The notes under the pieces: generated by a model
The model's database searches: none
Told to the model about the DNA's origin: nothing
What the model saw: the letters and a program-made list of their open reading frames with translations, nothing else
Source: M30B19 sp041688615
GTDB taxonomy: Bacteria > Planctomycetota > Planctomycetia > Pirellulales > Pirellulaceae
Length of the DNA stretch: 6,293 nt
Assembly (NCBI GenBank): GCA_041688615.1
Contig: JBDNHU010000572.1
Span: 1 to 6,293, forward strand
Direction of reading: 5' to 3'
Shown: positions 1 to 6,217 of the stretch, piece after piece
Position numbering within the stretch: position 1 is the stretch's first letter
Layout: each line of letters begins with the position of its first letter
Translations under genes and position numbers: made by a program

Positions 1-44
1 CCGTCCACCGTGATGCCGTCCACCGTGATGCCGTCAATCCCATG
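1..44. repeat. Short tandem repeat, 15-bp unit
   Basis: Two exact copies of the 15-bp unit CCGTCCACCGTGATG stand head to tail at 1-15 and 16-30. A degenerate 14-bp copy (CCGTCAATCCCATG) follows, then a fragment starting CCGTACC. The array is cut by the window edge, so its true length is unknown. No reading frame through it is supported. The last seven bases of the window (GATGCCG) match the junction between units, which may be chance. Confidence 0.7.
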
Positions 45-556
45 CCGTACCCCATCCAGATGGGCGCCAGCAACCCTATAAAACCTGCCACTTGAAAACT
101 TGTGGCTTCTCGTTCCCACGGCACATCACGCCTAACATGGGCGCAAACTCCATCATCCTTCCAAACCGAAATTACCCGCTTCATCTTAACCCATACCCCC
201 AAGCATCCAGCAATCTGTCCTTAATGAATGTCCCCCAATTCCCAAAACCGTGGGCCCACGCCTTATTTCAGCGGATCTCAACCGGTGCCTTGCCTGACGT
301 GGGTGTGCCAGGACGTTCACTTACCCGGACCTTTGGATTCAGCAATGGTGACAGCAATGGTGACTGCAACGGCGGCAGCAACGGCGATGTCGCCGGACGA
401 ACTTGGTGAACGTAGGCCAGCACTAATCACGGCGACCGGTTTCGACTAGAATTCGGAACCGTCGCTGCAATTTCCCCGATCCACCTTTAGGTTTCCGACC
501 CACCCACCGGGTGCTGGTGATTCTTGAATTGTCCCATTTGACAACGCTTTGTAACC
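45..556. other. Gene-poor stretch upstream of the fusion gene
   Basis: I see no gene I can support here. An open frame from a TTG at 92 to 409 has no ribosome binding site, no recognisable domain and a proline/asparagine-rich, low-complexity translation, so I read it as chance. A short GC-rich hairpin (CACCC at 501-505, GGGTG at 509-513) lies about 43 bases before the fusion gene start and may be leader structure. A TTGACA at 538-543 is too close to the ATG at 557 to be its -35 box. No convincing promoter or Shine-Dalgarno sequence precedes the fusion gene. Confidence 0.5.
341..388. repeat. Four-unit 12-bp tandem repeat
   Basis: The unit AGCAATGGTGAC occurs twice exactly (341-352, 353-364), followed by two diverged copies (365-376 and 377-388). 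Read in the frame open from 92 to 409 it gives SNGD-SNGD-CNGG-SNGD. All three changes in the fourth copy are at third codon positions of that frame and are silent. That is a weak hint of past coding selection, but nothing else about the frame looks like a gene. Confidence 0.7.
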
Positions 557-2377
557 ATGAATTGTGCCACCTCTACGCCAGAAACCGCTGACAAGTCCAT
601 CGTAAATATTTCGTGCTACAAGTTTGCTCACTTGCACGAATTACCTACGATGCGAGAAGACCTGCGCAGTCGCTGCGAAACGTTGAACATCAAGGGCACG
701 ATCCTGTTAAGTCCCGAAGGTATCAATTTGTTCTTGGCAGCCGACCGAGGGTCGATTGACGACTTGGTTGATCACCTGCGAACCTATGATGGCTTGCAAG
801 ATCTGAAGCCTAAAGAATCCTTTAGCACCGATCAACCTTTCTCGCGAATGTTGGTGCGGCTAAAAAAAGAGATCATTGCGTTTGGTGTGGCGGGCATTGA
901 TCCGGCCAATCATACCTCGCGAAAGATCTCTGCCACGCAATTGAAACAGTGGCTCGACGATGGCGAAAACGTCACTCTGTTGGACACCCGAACCGATTAC
1001 GAAATTGAAATCGGTACCTTTCGTGGCGCTAAAGCAATTGGTGTTGACCACTTTCGCGACTTCCCAGCGGCCGTAGATCGATTGCCTGATTCTGAGAAGC
1101 AAAAACGCATCGTCATGTTTTGCACTGGCGGGATTCGGTGCGAAAAGGCTGGCCCCTACATGGAACAACAGGGCTTCCACGATGTCTACCAATTGGACGG
1201 TGGCATTCTGAAGTACTTCCAGGAAGTCGGTGGTGATCATTGGGATGGCGAATGTTTTGTGTTTGACAAACGAGTCGCCGTGGATCCAAAACTGGATGAA
1301 ACCGCCACCACCCAGTGTTATGCATGCCTGCATCCGTTGACACCGACCGATCAGCAATCACCGGACTACGTTCCCAACCAATCTTGCGCGTACTGTATTT
1401 CGGTCGCCGATCAGCGTCGCCGCAAGTCGATTGACTTGAAACAGAAGCGTCTGAATCGATTCGCGGACAATTTGCCCGGCAGTAAACCTTACAACAACTA
1501 TCGGCCACTGAACGTTCAACAAAAATATGCTGGCCTGTCACTGATTGATTTTGTAGATCAAATGCATCCGCATATGGGCCGAAGCTTCTGGGAAGAAACG
1601 ATTGGGGCAGGGCGGTTGTCATTGGGCGGAAACCCCGCCGCTGCGGATTTGATTGTCCGCGAAGGAATGAGTCTTCGGCACTTGCTTCCCAACACGGTAG
1701 AACCGGCCGTCAATTGCGCAATTAAGATACTGCACGAAGACGATGATTTGGTAGTGGTCAGCAAACCAGCTCCGTTACCTGCGCATCCCAGCGGTCGGTT
1801 CAATCGAAACACATTGATCTGGATGTTGCAAGATACTTATGCTCCGCAGCGACTGAAAGCTGTGCACCGTTTGGACAGCAATACCAGTGGAATCGTTGTT
1901 GTCGCTAGGCATCGGAAAGCCGCCGCCGCGATCCAACCTTTATTCGAAAACGGCCAAGTCACCAAAACGTATCTCGCCAAAGTCCATGGTCACCCAGAAC
2001 AAGACACGTTTAAATCCGACGCACCCATCAGCAACGAAGTTGGCGATCATGGGCTGCGGACCGTCGATACCGAACTTGGTCTGCCGTCGGAAACTCACTT
2101 TCAAGTCTTACAACGATTCCAAGATGGTTCGTCGTTGCTGGAAGTCAATCCGATCACCGGCCGAACCAATCAAATTCGAATCCATCTTTGGCATTTGGGG
2201 CACCCGATCCAAGGTGATTTAGGCTACCTTCCCCAACATCAATTGGGCCACAGTGGAACTTTGGAAGTGGACCAAGTCCCCATGTGTTTGCATGCCTGGA
2301 AAATCCAATTTGCTCATCCGCAATCAGGCGAAACCGTGCAATTTGAAGCCGAGCCACCCAAGTGGAGCCACCACTGA
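557..2377 (+). CDS. trhO: TrhO-type rhodanese fused to RluA-family pseudouridine synthase
   Basis: A 606-residue two-enzyme fusion. Residues about 14-115 match the N-terminal UPF0176/TrhO domain (ISCYKF, SPEGIN). A rhodanese domain follows at about 122-235 with active loop CTGGIRCEKA, catalytic Cys189. Two CxxC pairs (254/257, 277/280) probably bind metal. TrhO (YceA in E. coli) hydroxylates tRNA U34 in an oxygen-dependent way. After a basic linker (281-312) comes a degenerate S4-like RNA-binding segment (about 320-376). Then comes an RluA-type catalytic domain: KPAPLPAHPSG at 403-413, HRLDSNTSG at 437-445 with catalytic Asp440, and TGRTNQIRIHL at 534-544. RluA enzymes turn specific uridines in rRNA or tRNA into pseudouridine. 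All key residues are present. The product is cytoplasmic. The ATG at 557 is chosen because the TrhO homology begins soon after; no clear Shine-Dalgarno is visible. The domain calls are firm; the RNA target of the second half is not known. The symbol covers only the first half. Confidence 0.93.
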   Translation: MNCATSTPETADKSIVNISCYKFAHLHELPTMREDLRSRCETLNIKGTILLSPEGINLFLAADRGSIDDLVDHLRTYDGLQDLKPKESFSTDQPFSRMLVRLKKEIIAFGVAGIDPANHTSRKISATQLKQWLDDGENVTLLDTRTDYEIEIGTFRGAKAIGVDHFRDFPAAVDRLPDSEKQKRIVMFCTGGIRCEKAGPYMEQQGFHDVYQLDGGILKYFQEVGGDHWDGECFVFDKRVAVDPKLDETATTQCYACLHPLTPTDQQSPDYVPNQSCAYCISVADQRRRKSIDLKQKRLNRFADNLPGSKPYNNYRPLNVQQKYAGLSLIDFVDQMHPHMGRSFWEETIGAGRLSLGGNPAAADLIVREGMSLRHLLPNTVEPAVNCAIKILHEDDDLVVVSKPAPLPAHPSGRFNRNTLIWMLQDTYAPQRLKAVHRLDSNTSGIVVVARHRKAAAAIQPLFENGQVTKTYLAKVHGHPEQDTFKSDAPISNEVGDHGLRTVDTELGLPSETHFQVLQRFQDGSSLLEVNPITGRTNQIRIHLWHLGHPIQGDLGYLPQHQLGHSGTLEVDQVPMCLHAWKIQFAHPQSGETVQFEAEPPKWSHH

Positions 2378-2738
2378 TTGAACCAGATCGATGGCCGGAT
2401 CCAAAACCAGCGAAACATTGGTTGTGGGCGTGTGGCACTTTTCAAGATTCGCCTGCAATCGCTAATATTTGGCTTTTCACTCGATGGTTCCGTCTGCTAG
2501 TGATTTTGATCGGCTGCCAGCCCGACACCAAACCAAGCCCATCGCAACCTGCTTCAATCGGGAACAAGGATACTTCCGATCCAGCAAACTTAAAACAGGT
2601 CAGTATCAGCAAATCACTGCTGCAGCCCAAAACATTTTGCACACCGCTAATCCTGGATCGGCATGCCAAACTTTGTCTGCGTGATCAAACGCAACCGGGT
2701 TGCTACGCGATAACTCGCACGGAATAACTGCGGTCTTT

Positions 2739-2763
2739 CATTGGTTCACTTGGACGAATGACC
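2739..2763 (+). repeat. Imperfect dispersed repeat, left copy
   Basis: This 25-base stretch matches 6146-6170 in direct orientation at 21 of 25 positions, counted by eye. The core is TTCACTTGGACGAATGACC here and TTCACTTGAACGAATGGCC there. The two copies bracket the prepilin remnant and the three exported-protein genes. It could be a small dispersed intergenic repeat or the scar of an insertion. A chance match is not excluded. Confidence 0.4.
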
Positions 2764-2800
2764 CTCTTTTCTAACCCAAAAATTATTTTGCGGTTTCTTG

Positions 2801-2812
2801 CCCCCCCCCCCC
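2801..2812. repeat. Poly-C tract, 12 cytosines
   Basis: An uninterrupted run of twelve C residues ends ten bases before the -35 box of the predicted promoter at 2823-2851. Runs of this length are prone to slipped-strand length change during replication, and also to sequencing error. Its place just upstream of a promoter for a prepilin-like reading frame makes variable expression a possibility (inference). Confidence 0.9.
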
Positions 2813-2822
2813 AAGAATTCGC

Positions 2823-2851
2823 TTGACGTGGCTTATTCACACTTAGATACT
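2823..2851 (+). promoter_or_regulatory. Sigma70-like promoter before the prepilin-type ORF
   Basis: TTGACG (2823-2828, five of six to consensus) and GATACT (2846-2851, four of six) are separated by 17 bases. Transcription would start near 2858, giving a leader of about 30 bases before the ATG at 2887. It could also feed the DUF1573 gene at 3103 if the weak terminator-like structure between them does not stop it. Confidence 0.5.
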
Positions 2852-2886
2852 CCAATAACTAAAGATTGCACTTAGGGCAATTGAGC

Positions 2887-3042
2887 ATGGGCTCTCTAAA
2901 TAAATCCATCAGCCGCAACACCAAAAACAAACGCGTCGCTTTTACTTTGATCGAAATGATTGTCGCCTTCGCTTTTCAGAAATGGCAATTGAAAAGAAAG
3001 CCAATGCAGGTTGGTGGATCGCCGGAATACTGGCACGGCTAG
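2887..3042 (+). pseudogene. Truncated prepilin-type protein
   Basis: A 51-codon frame begins with a textbook type IV prepilin/pseudopilin leader. Residues 1-18 are a basic leader ending KNKRVA, followed by FTLIEMIVAFAF, with Phe at +1 and Glu at +5 as prepilin peptidase and N-methylation require. The residue before the cut is Ala, not the usual Gly, which some pseudopilins tolerate. The hydrophobic helix then stops abruptly and the frame becomes QKWQLKRKP and soon ends at TAG, so no pilin body follows. A 27-codon frame in another register (2982-3065, starting MAIEKK and containing WWIAGILARLVFG) overlaps and may be what is left after a deletion or frameshift. Expression signals survive: AGGG at 2874-2877, nine bases before the ATG, and a promoter at 2823. 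The frame is shorter than usual gene-call limits. The leader is clear; the remnant status is inferred, and a real mini-prepilin cannot be ruled out. Confidence 0.6.
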
Positions 3043-3053
3043 TCTTTGGTCAA

Positions 3054-3080
3054 TCGGTACAGTGACCGGACAGTTTTTTT
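3054..3080 (+). terminator. Weak terminator-like hairpin
   Basis: A stem of four pairs plus one G-T pair (TCGGT 3054-3058, ACCGG 3065-3069) has a six-base loop and is followed four bases later by seven T residues (3074-3080). The stem is short, so strong termination is doubtful. If it acts, it would separate the prepilin-type ORF from the DUF1573 gene. Confidence 0.25.
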
Positions 3081-3102
3081 GTTTAACTTCTGAAAGGGCG
3101 TT

Positions 3103-4203
3103 ATGTTACGATTTTCTACATTTGTAATTTTCTATCTGCTTTGGACATCCGTTAGCCACTTCGTTGTAGGACAAGAGAGTCTGGTTCAAGAGCCAGAAAC
3201 GCGAAAGAAGGATCCGGCGGCCAAAAGTGGACCGCCGGTAATAAAAATTGAACGAGATGCAGTGCTGCGTAAAATTGGCAAAAGCGAGCATTTGGCGAAG
3301 TTCGATTTGGGCACGCTTAGCCCAGGAAAAGACTATGAACTAAGCTTCAGTTTAGCCAACCATTCAGACACAGAAGTCAGTTTCGACAGCGTAACCTTGG
3401 CTTGTAACTGCGTAAAGTTTGAAACCAAAAGTGGCACGATTCCCGCAGGCGGTGAAAGTAATTTCAAGATTTTGCTTTCCGCACCCAAGCGAAGCGAACA
3501 AACGGACATGTCAACGTTTGTGAATTTTGTTTCCCAGGACCCAAGCAGACCGGTCATTCGTTTGAGTATCATGTACCAACTGAACAACATGTTCAATATC
3601 GCAAAAGAACGAGTCACGCTTGTTGTAAATGGAGACGAGAAAGTTGTCTCTGAAAAGGTTCCTGTCTTAGTGGTTCCACCATTGAAGGTTCAGGATCTAC
3701 AACTTGCGGTATCAGAAAATCTACGTGATCTTCCAATAAATTTGGTGGTGATTGAGGGCCAGGTCTTTATTGAAGTTTCCGCCAGCGCCGAAAGTATTCC
3801 GCCTGGCGGGATTTCTGGAGAAGTCGCATTAAGACGAGTTGGTAGTAAAGATGCTGACGGTTTTGTCTTGACTGTGGTCGAGAGGGAGCGCCTATCAATT
3901 TCTCCAGAGTCCCTTCGCTTTATTTCAAAAAACAGTGTGTGGAAAACCAAGGCCGTGCTGAAAATCCAGCCCGACAAGGATGGTAAGAAAGAACGACCAG
4001 CAAGGCCTAAGGTTCGAGTATTCGTTGGCGAAAAGGAGGCTAAGGTTACTTTAAAAGAATTAGGCAAGTCGGGAATATTCAAGATGGACATTGAGATTGC
4101 CGCCCCTGAAGATATTTCAACCGAGCCAATTTCTGCCACGTGGACTATTCAATGTAACGGTGAACTGCGCGAGGTGATTACCTCGGCCAGCTTTACAAAG
4201 TGA
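3103..4203 (+). CDS. Exported DUF1573-type protein
   Basis: A 366-residue protein with an N-terminal signal peptide: Arg3, hydrophobic 4-22, probable signal peptidase I cut after Val-Val-Gly23 with Gln24 as first mature residue. A low-complexity Glu/Lys/Pro linker follows (about 25-45). Residues about 62-128 look like a DUF1573 domain, an Ig-like beta-sandwich common in Bacteroidetes and Planctomycetes. The visible pattern is FDLGTLSPG, then a CNC motif (101-103) where the family usually has a Cys-Gly-Cys-type motif, then IPAGGES. The rest (about 165-366) is beta-rich with repeated PPG-type turns and may hold two more beta-sandwich domains, but I do not recognise them. The family's molecular role is unknown; location is periplasm or cell surface. 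The ATG is supported by GAAAGGG at 3092-3098. The small Cys-rich gene starts 25 bases downstream, so the two probably share a transcript. Domain call fairly sure, function unknown. Confidence 0.85.
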   Translation: MLRFSTFVIFYLLWTSVSHFVVGQESLVQEPETRKKDPAAKSGPPVIKIERDAVLRKIGKSEHLAKFDLGTLSPGKDYELSFSLANHSDTEVSFDSVTLACNCVKFETKSGTIPAGGESNFKILLSAPKRSEQTDMSTFVNFVSQDPSRPVIRLSIMYQLNNMFNIAKERVTLVVNGDEKVVSEKVPVLVVPPLKVQDLQLAVSENLRDLPINLVVIEGQVFIEVSASAESIPPGGISGEVALRRVGSKDADGFVLTVVERERLSISPESLRFISKNSVWKTKAVLKIQPDKDGKKERPARPKVRVFVGEKEAKVTLKELGKSGIFKMDIEIAAPEDISTEPISATWTIQCNGELREVITSASFTK

Positions 4204-4228
4204 CTCTTTATTTTGGAGATTGTAGGTT

Positions 4229-4684
4229 ATGAAACAACTATTCTTTGTCGTCTGCTTATTGGGTATGTACAGCGTTGCCACTGGGTAAGATTTTCCCCCG
4301 CCTGTACCTGTCTCAGGCGAGTGTTACGTTCAAGTCTTTTTCGAATGCGACCAAATTTACGTTGGTGGAAGTTGCCCGAGCGATAATGAATGTTCACCCG
4401 TAGGCAACGGTTTTTTTGCGTGTCAACGCAGTTACGGAACGGAAATCATCGGGCCTTTGCTTGTAAGTCACGTTAGTGATCTTCATCCAGATGGAAGTTC
4501 GGGCTATTCTAGCTGGCAAGAGATTTCAGTTTTTTGCGGAGTAATGTGGCATTGCCAATGTGATGCACAAACCTCCTGCCATAATGTTGGTCTAAATTGG
4601 ACACCTAGTCAATTGATAGCGGAAAGCTTCGAACCAGTAGGACCACCGTTTCAAACGTGTATCACTGGCGGACTGGGCATGTAA
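4229..4684 (+). pseudogene. Small secreted Cys-rich protein interrupted by in-frame TAA
   Basis: An ATG at 4229 with GGAG ten bases upstream (4215-4218) opens a good signal peptide, MKQLFFVVCLLGMYSVATG, then meets TAA at 4286-4288. The same frame continues without another stop to 4684, giving about 131 more residues. These hold ten cysteines (contexts GECY, FECD, GSCP, NECS, FACQ, VFCG, WHCQC, TSCH, QTCI), which suggests a disulfide-bonded secreted protein. The stop falls just after an A-T-G cleavage site, where both exported neighbours have Gln as first mature residue. A single CAA-to-TAA change would explain it. No downstream start has a ribosome binding site; a TTG at 4457 gives only the C-terminal half and no signal peptide. 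I do not recognise the family. It is either a fresh nonsense allele, a sequencing error or, less likely, a readthrough gene. It lies 25 bases after the DUF1573 gene, probably in one operon. Confidence 0.75.
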
Positions 4685-4790
4685 AAAGGGTTGGTCTCTT
4701 TCCCCAATTTTAATTTGAAGCAAACGTAATGAATACTGCATTCGCACATAATGATAATCGATTTCAGAATGTCGAAGTAAAATTTTCAGT

Positions 4791-4812
4791 GGTTAGTTTA
4801 ACCTAAATTTTT
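4791..4812 (+). terminator. Weak stem-loop followed by T run
   Basis: A five-pair stem (GGTTA 4791-4795, TAACC 4799-4803) with a three-base loop is followed by TAAATTTTT. It lies about 107 bases after the Cys-rich frame and before the next promoter candidate, so it could end the upstream transcript. The stem is short and AT-rich, so the call is tentative. Around it (4685-4869) I see no gene; a 25-codon frame at 4729 has no support. Confidence 0.25.
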
Positions 4813-4869
4813 GCCGTTGCGGGTAACACTTGTCTTCTTGGGTAAATTAGCTTGCAAGATGTTTTACTT

Positions 4870-4898
4870 TTGATTCGTTGACTCGGTGTTGGGATAAC
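4870..4898 (+). promoter_or_regulatory. Candidate sigma70-like promoter
   Basis: TTGATT (4870-4875) and GATAAC (4893-4898) are spaced by exactly 17 bases, each matching consensus at four of six positions. Transcription would begin near 4905, about 57 bases before the preferred start at 4962. It would make the last gene its own transcription unit, in keeping with the 277-base gap before it. Confidence 0.35.
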
Positions 4899-4961
4899 AC
4901 ACAGTGAATTTTACTCGCGATCTTTATGTGCGTTTGTTTTTCTTTTCCAAGGTCTTATAAG

Positions 4962-5987
4962 ATGTGGATTCGGTCAACACTGGGTAGTTTGCTACTATTG
5001 GCATGCTTTATTTCGACGTCCAATGCACAGCGTGACGAACAATTAATTGAATATGTCATAGGCGTTGCCGATGCCCATTATGCAAGCGTCGAAAGTTGGC
5101 GAACCGGTGACTTCTTGATGAAGATGAACTCGGTTGGAACCGGTTACGTTCTTGGTATTCCGGCAGAAACAAGTCCTGAATTAATTGAAGATTCAACTGT
5201 TTACATACGAATCATCTTTGATCTTGACCAAAACTATTTTTTGTTCGTTCGATCAGTCCAAACAGATAAACACCTATTTTCCCCGGAAGGTGAGGAGTTG
5301 CCGATCGGGAACCTACCTGCACTTAACAAATCACATTTCGGCGCTGTGACGGATGCGGTATCTATGAAGACATTCTTATCATTCAAGCCTGGAACGTTAG
5401 AAAGTTGGTCGAAGCCGATACAATTTTTCGAAGCGCTTGGCTTATTTTCTATTCCGGACATTCGCTCGACTGGAATCCTATCAATCGGACCGCGGCGAGA
5501 GAGTGAACTTCGGATCAGGTTGGATGAAATGATGAATACCGATGCAATTGAAGAGGTTCGCGCAGTTGGCAAGAATGTTTTTCGGGTCCGTTCAAAAGTA
5601 AAAAATGGTGCCAATCACTTCTTTGCTGAACTGGACTGGGATTTAGAGAAAATGATTCCAACGCGCCGTGCGATCCTTACAGATACTGGACGAGTATTGA
5701 CACCCTATGTTTCAACAGACGAAGAGAGCATCCAATGGAGCGAAGTTCATGATCAACTTGTTCCAGTCGGGTTGCGCAACACCGAAAAACGGGTAACTTT
5801 TGCAAACGCCGATCGTTTCGGTTTGGAATACGAAACGGAAATCAAGATCAAGTGGTTTTCGATCAATGAACCCATCTCAATTGAGCGATTCAATCGAAAA
5901 TCGATCGAAGATATCGCCAAACAAACCGCGTGGGTCGATCCATCGCTATTCGAAGATAACGATGAAAAAGATCCCAAAAAGAAGTAA
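4962..5987 (+). CDS. Exported protein of unknown function, possible lipoprotein
   Basis: A 341-residue protein. The ATG at 4962 is preferred over the in-frame ATG at 4926. It gives a proper signal peptide (Arg4, hydrophobic 7-17) and has AAGG nine bases upstream (4949-4952), while the earlier start adds MCVCFSFPRSYK and has no ribosome binding site. Two processing routes are possible: signal peptidase I after Ser-Asn-Ala22, leaving Gln23, or lipoprotein processing at Cys15 (LLAC). The first is favoured because the -2 Leu is atypical for a lipobox. The mature part alternates short beta-like strands and charged turns (for example TVYIRIIFDLDQNYFLFV at 79-96 and FFAELDWDLEKMIPTRRAIL at 220-239), loosely like LolA/lipoprotein-carrier beta sheets, but I cannot confirm this. 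It has no other Cys and ends in an acidic/basic tail (EDNDEKDPKKK). Function unknown. The gene is real by length, signals and composition. Confidence 0.85.
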   Translation: MWIRSTLGSLLLLACFISTSNAQRDEQLIEYVIGVADAHYASVESWRTGDFLMKMNSVGTGYVLGIPAETSPELIEDSTVYIRIIFDLDQNYFLFVRSVQTDKHLFSPEGEELPIGNLPALNKSHFGAVTDAVSMKTFLSFKPGTLESWSKPIQFFEALGLFSIPDIRSTGILSIGPRRESELRIRLDEMMNTDAIEEVRAVGKNVFRVRSKVKNGANHFFAELDWDLEKMIPTRRAILTDTGRVLTPYVSTDEESIQWSEVHDQLVPVGLRNTEKRVTFANADRFGLEYETEIKIKWFSINEPISIERFNRKSIEDIAKQTAWVDPSLFEDNDEKDPKKK

Positions 5988-6040
5988 TGATCCGCTGGCT
6001 TAATATGGCAAGATAAAAATGATTTGGACGGTACCGCTTA

Positions 6041-6089
6041 TGTCATCATTTGCATCATTTCGACACCAACAAATTACGGCATGATGACA
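6041..6089. repeat. 9-bp inverted repeat with 31-base spacer
   Basis: TGTCATCAT (6041-6049) and ATGATGACA (6081-6089) are perfect reverse complements. The long spacer and lack of a T run argue against a simple terminator. It could form a long-looped stem in the transcript of the preceding gene or be a two-site protein-binding element. Confidence 0.45.
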
Positions 6090-6145
6090 ACCCAACAAGT
6101 GCCACACGCCTTAATACGAATTTCTGTCAAAACACCTCGACACCA

Positions 6146-6170
6146 CATTAATTCACTTGAACGAATGGCC
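6146..6170 (+). repeat. Imperfect dispersed repeat, right copy
   Basis: Partner of the stretch at 2739-2763, same orientation, 21 of 25 bases identical by eye. It lies about 160 bases after the last exported-protein gene. Confidence 0.4.
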
Positions 6171-6217
6171 AACCGTTGACCCAAGCCGGGACTTATCGTC
6201 TAGAGATCAAACGCGGC

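Larger units (their letters stand above)
2378..2822. other. Mostly non-coding spacer after the fusion gene
   Basis: No gene here can be called with confidence. One frame, open from an ATG at 2362 that overlaps the fusion gene end, runs to 2727. It contains a stretch reading LLVILIGCQPDTKPSPSQP, which looks like a lipoprotein signal with lipobox LIGC followed by a Pro/Ser-rich linker. There is no suitable start or ribosome binding site just before it, and the rest of the 121-residue frame matches nothing I know. It may be a decayed lipoprotein gene or chance. A second frame (2469-2684) has no better support. A weak stem (AACCA 2405-2409, TGGTT 2419-2423) lacks a T run, so no terminator for the fusion gene is clear. 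Confidence 0.4.

Noticed and set aside
1..388. CRISPR array or origin iterons
   Set aside because: The repeats are 12-15 bp and directly adjacent, without unique spacers, and there are too few for an iteron set.
92..409. Open frame of 105 codons from a TTG start
   Set aside because: No ribosome binding site, low-complexity translation, no domain and a second overlapping frame of similar quality. Treated as chance.
538..543. TTGACA matching a -35 box
   Set aside because: It is only 13 bases from the ATG at 557, leaving no room for a -10 box and leader.
860..1622. Long antisense open frames opposite the fusion gene
   Set aside because: They mirror a strongly supported gene and have no homology or start signals of their own.
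3690..4139. 149-codon antisense frame within the DUF1573 gene
   Set aside because: Shadow of the coding strand; no signal peptide, domain or ribosome binding site.
4286..4288. Recoding of the in-frame stop as selenocysteine or pyrrolysine
   Set aside because: The codon is TAA; selenocysteine uses TGA and pyrrolysine uses TAG.
4457..4684. 75-codon frame from a TTG start as an independent gene
   Set aside because: It is the C-terminal half of the Cys-rich frame that begins at 4229; it has no start signals and lacks the signal peptide.
4729..4806. 25-codon frame starting MNTAFAHN
   Set aside because: Too short, no ribosome binding site, no hydrophobic or motif content to support a gene.
4926..4961. 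Upstream ATG for the last gene
   Set aside because: The 12 extra residues spoil the signal peptide and the start has no ribosome binding site, unlike the ATG at 4962.
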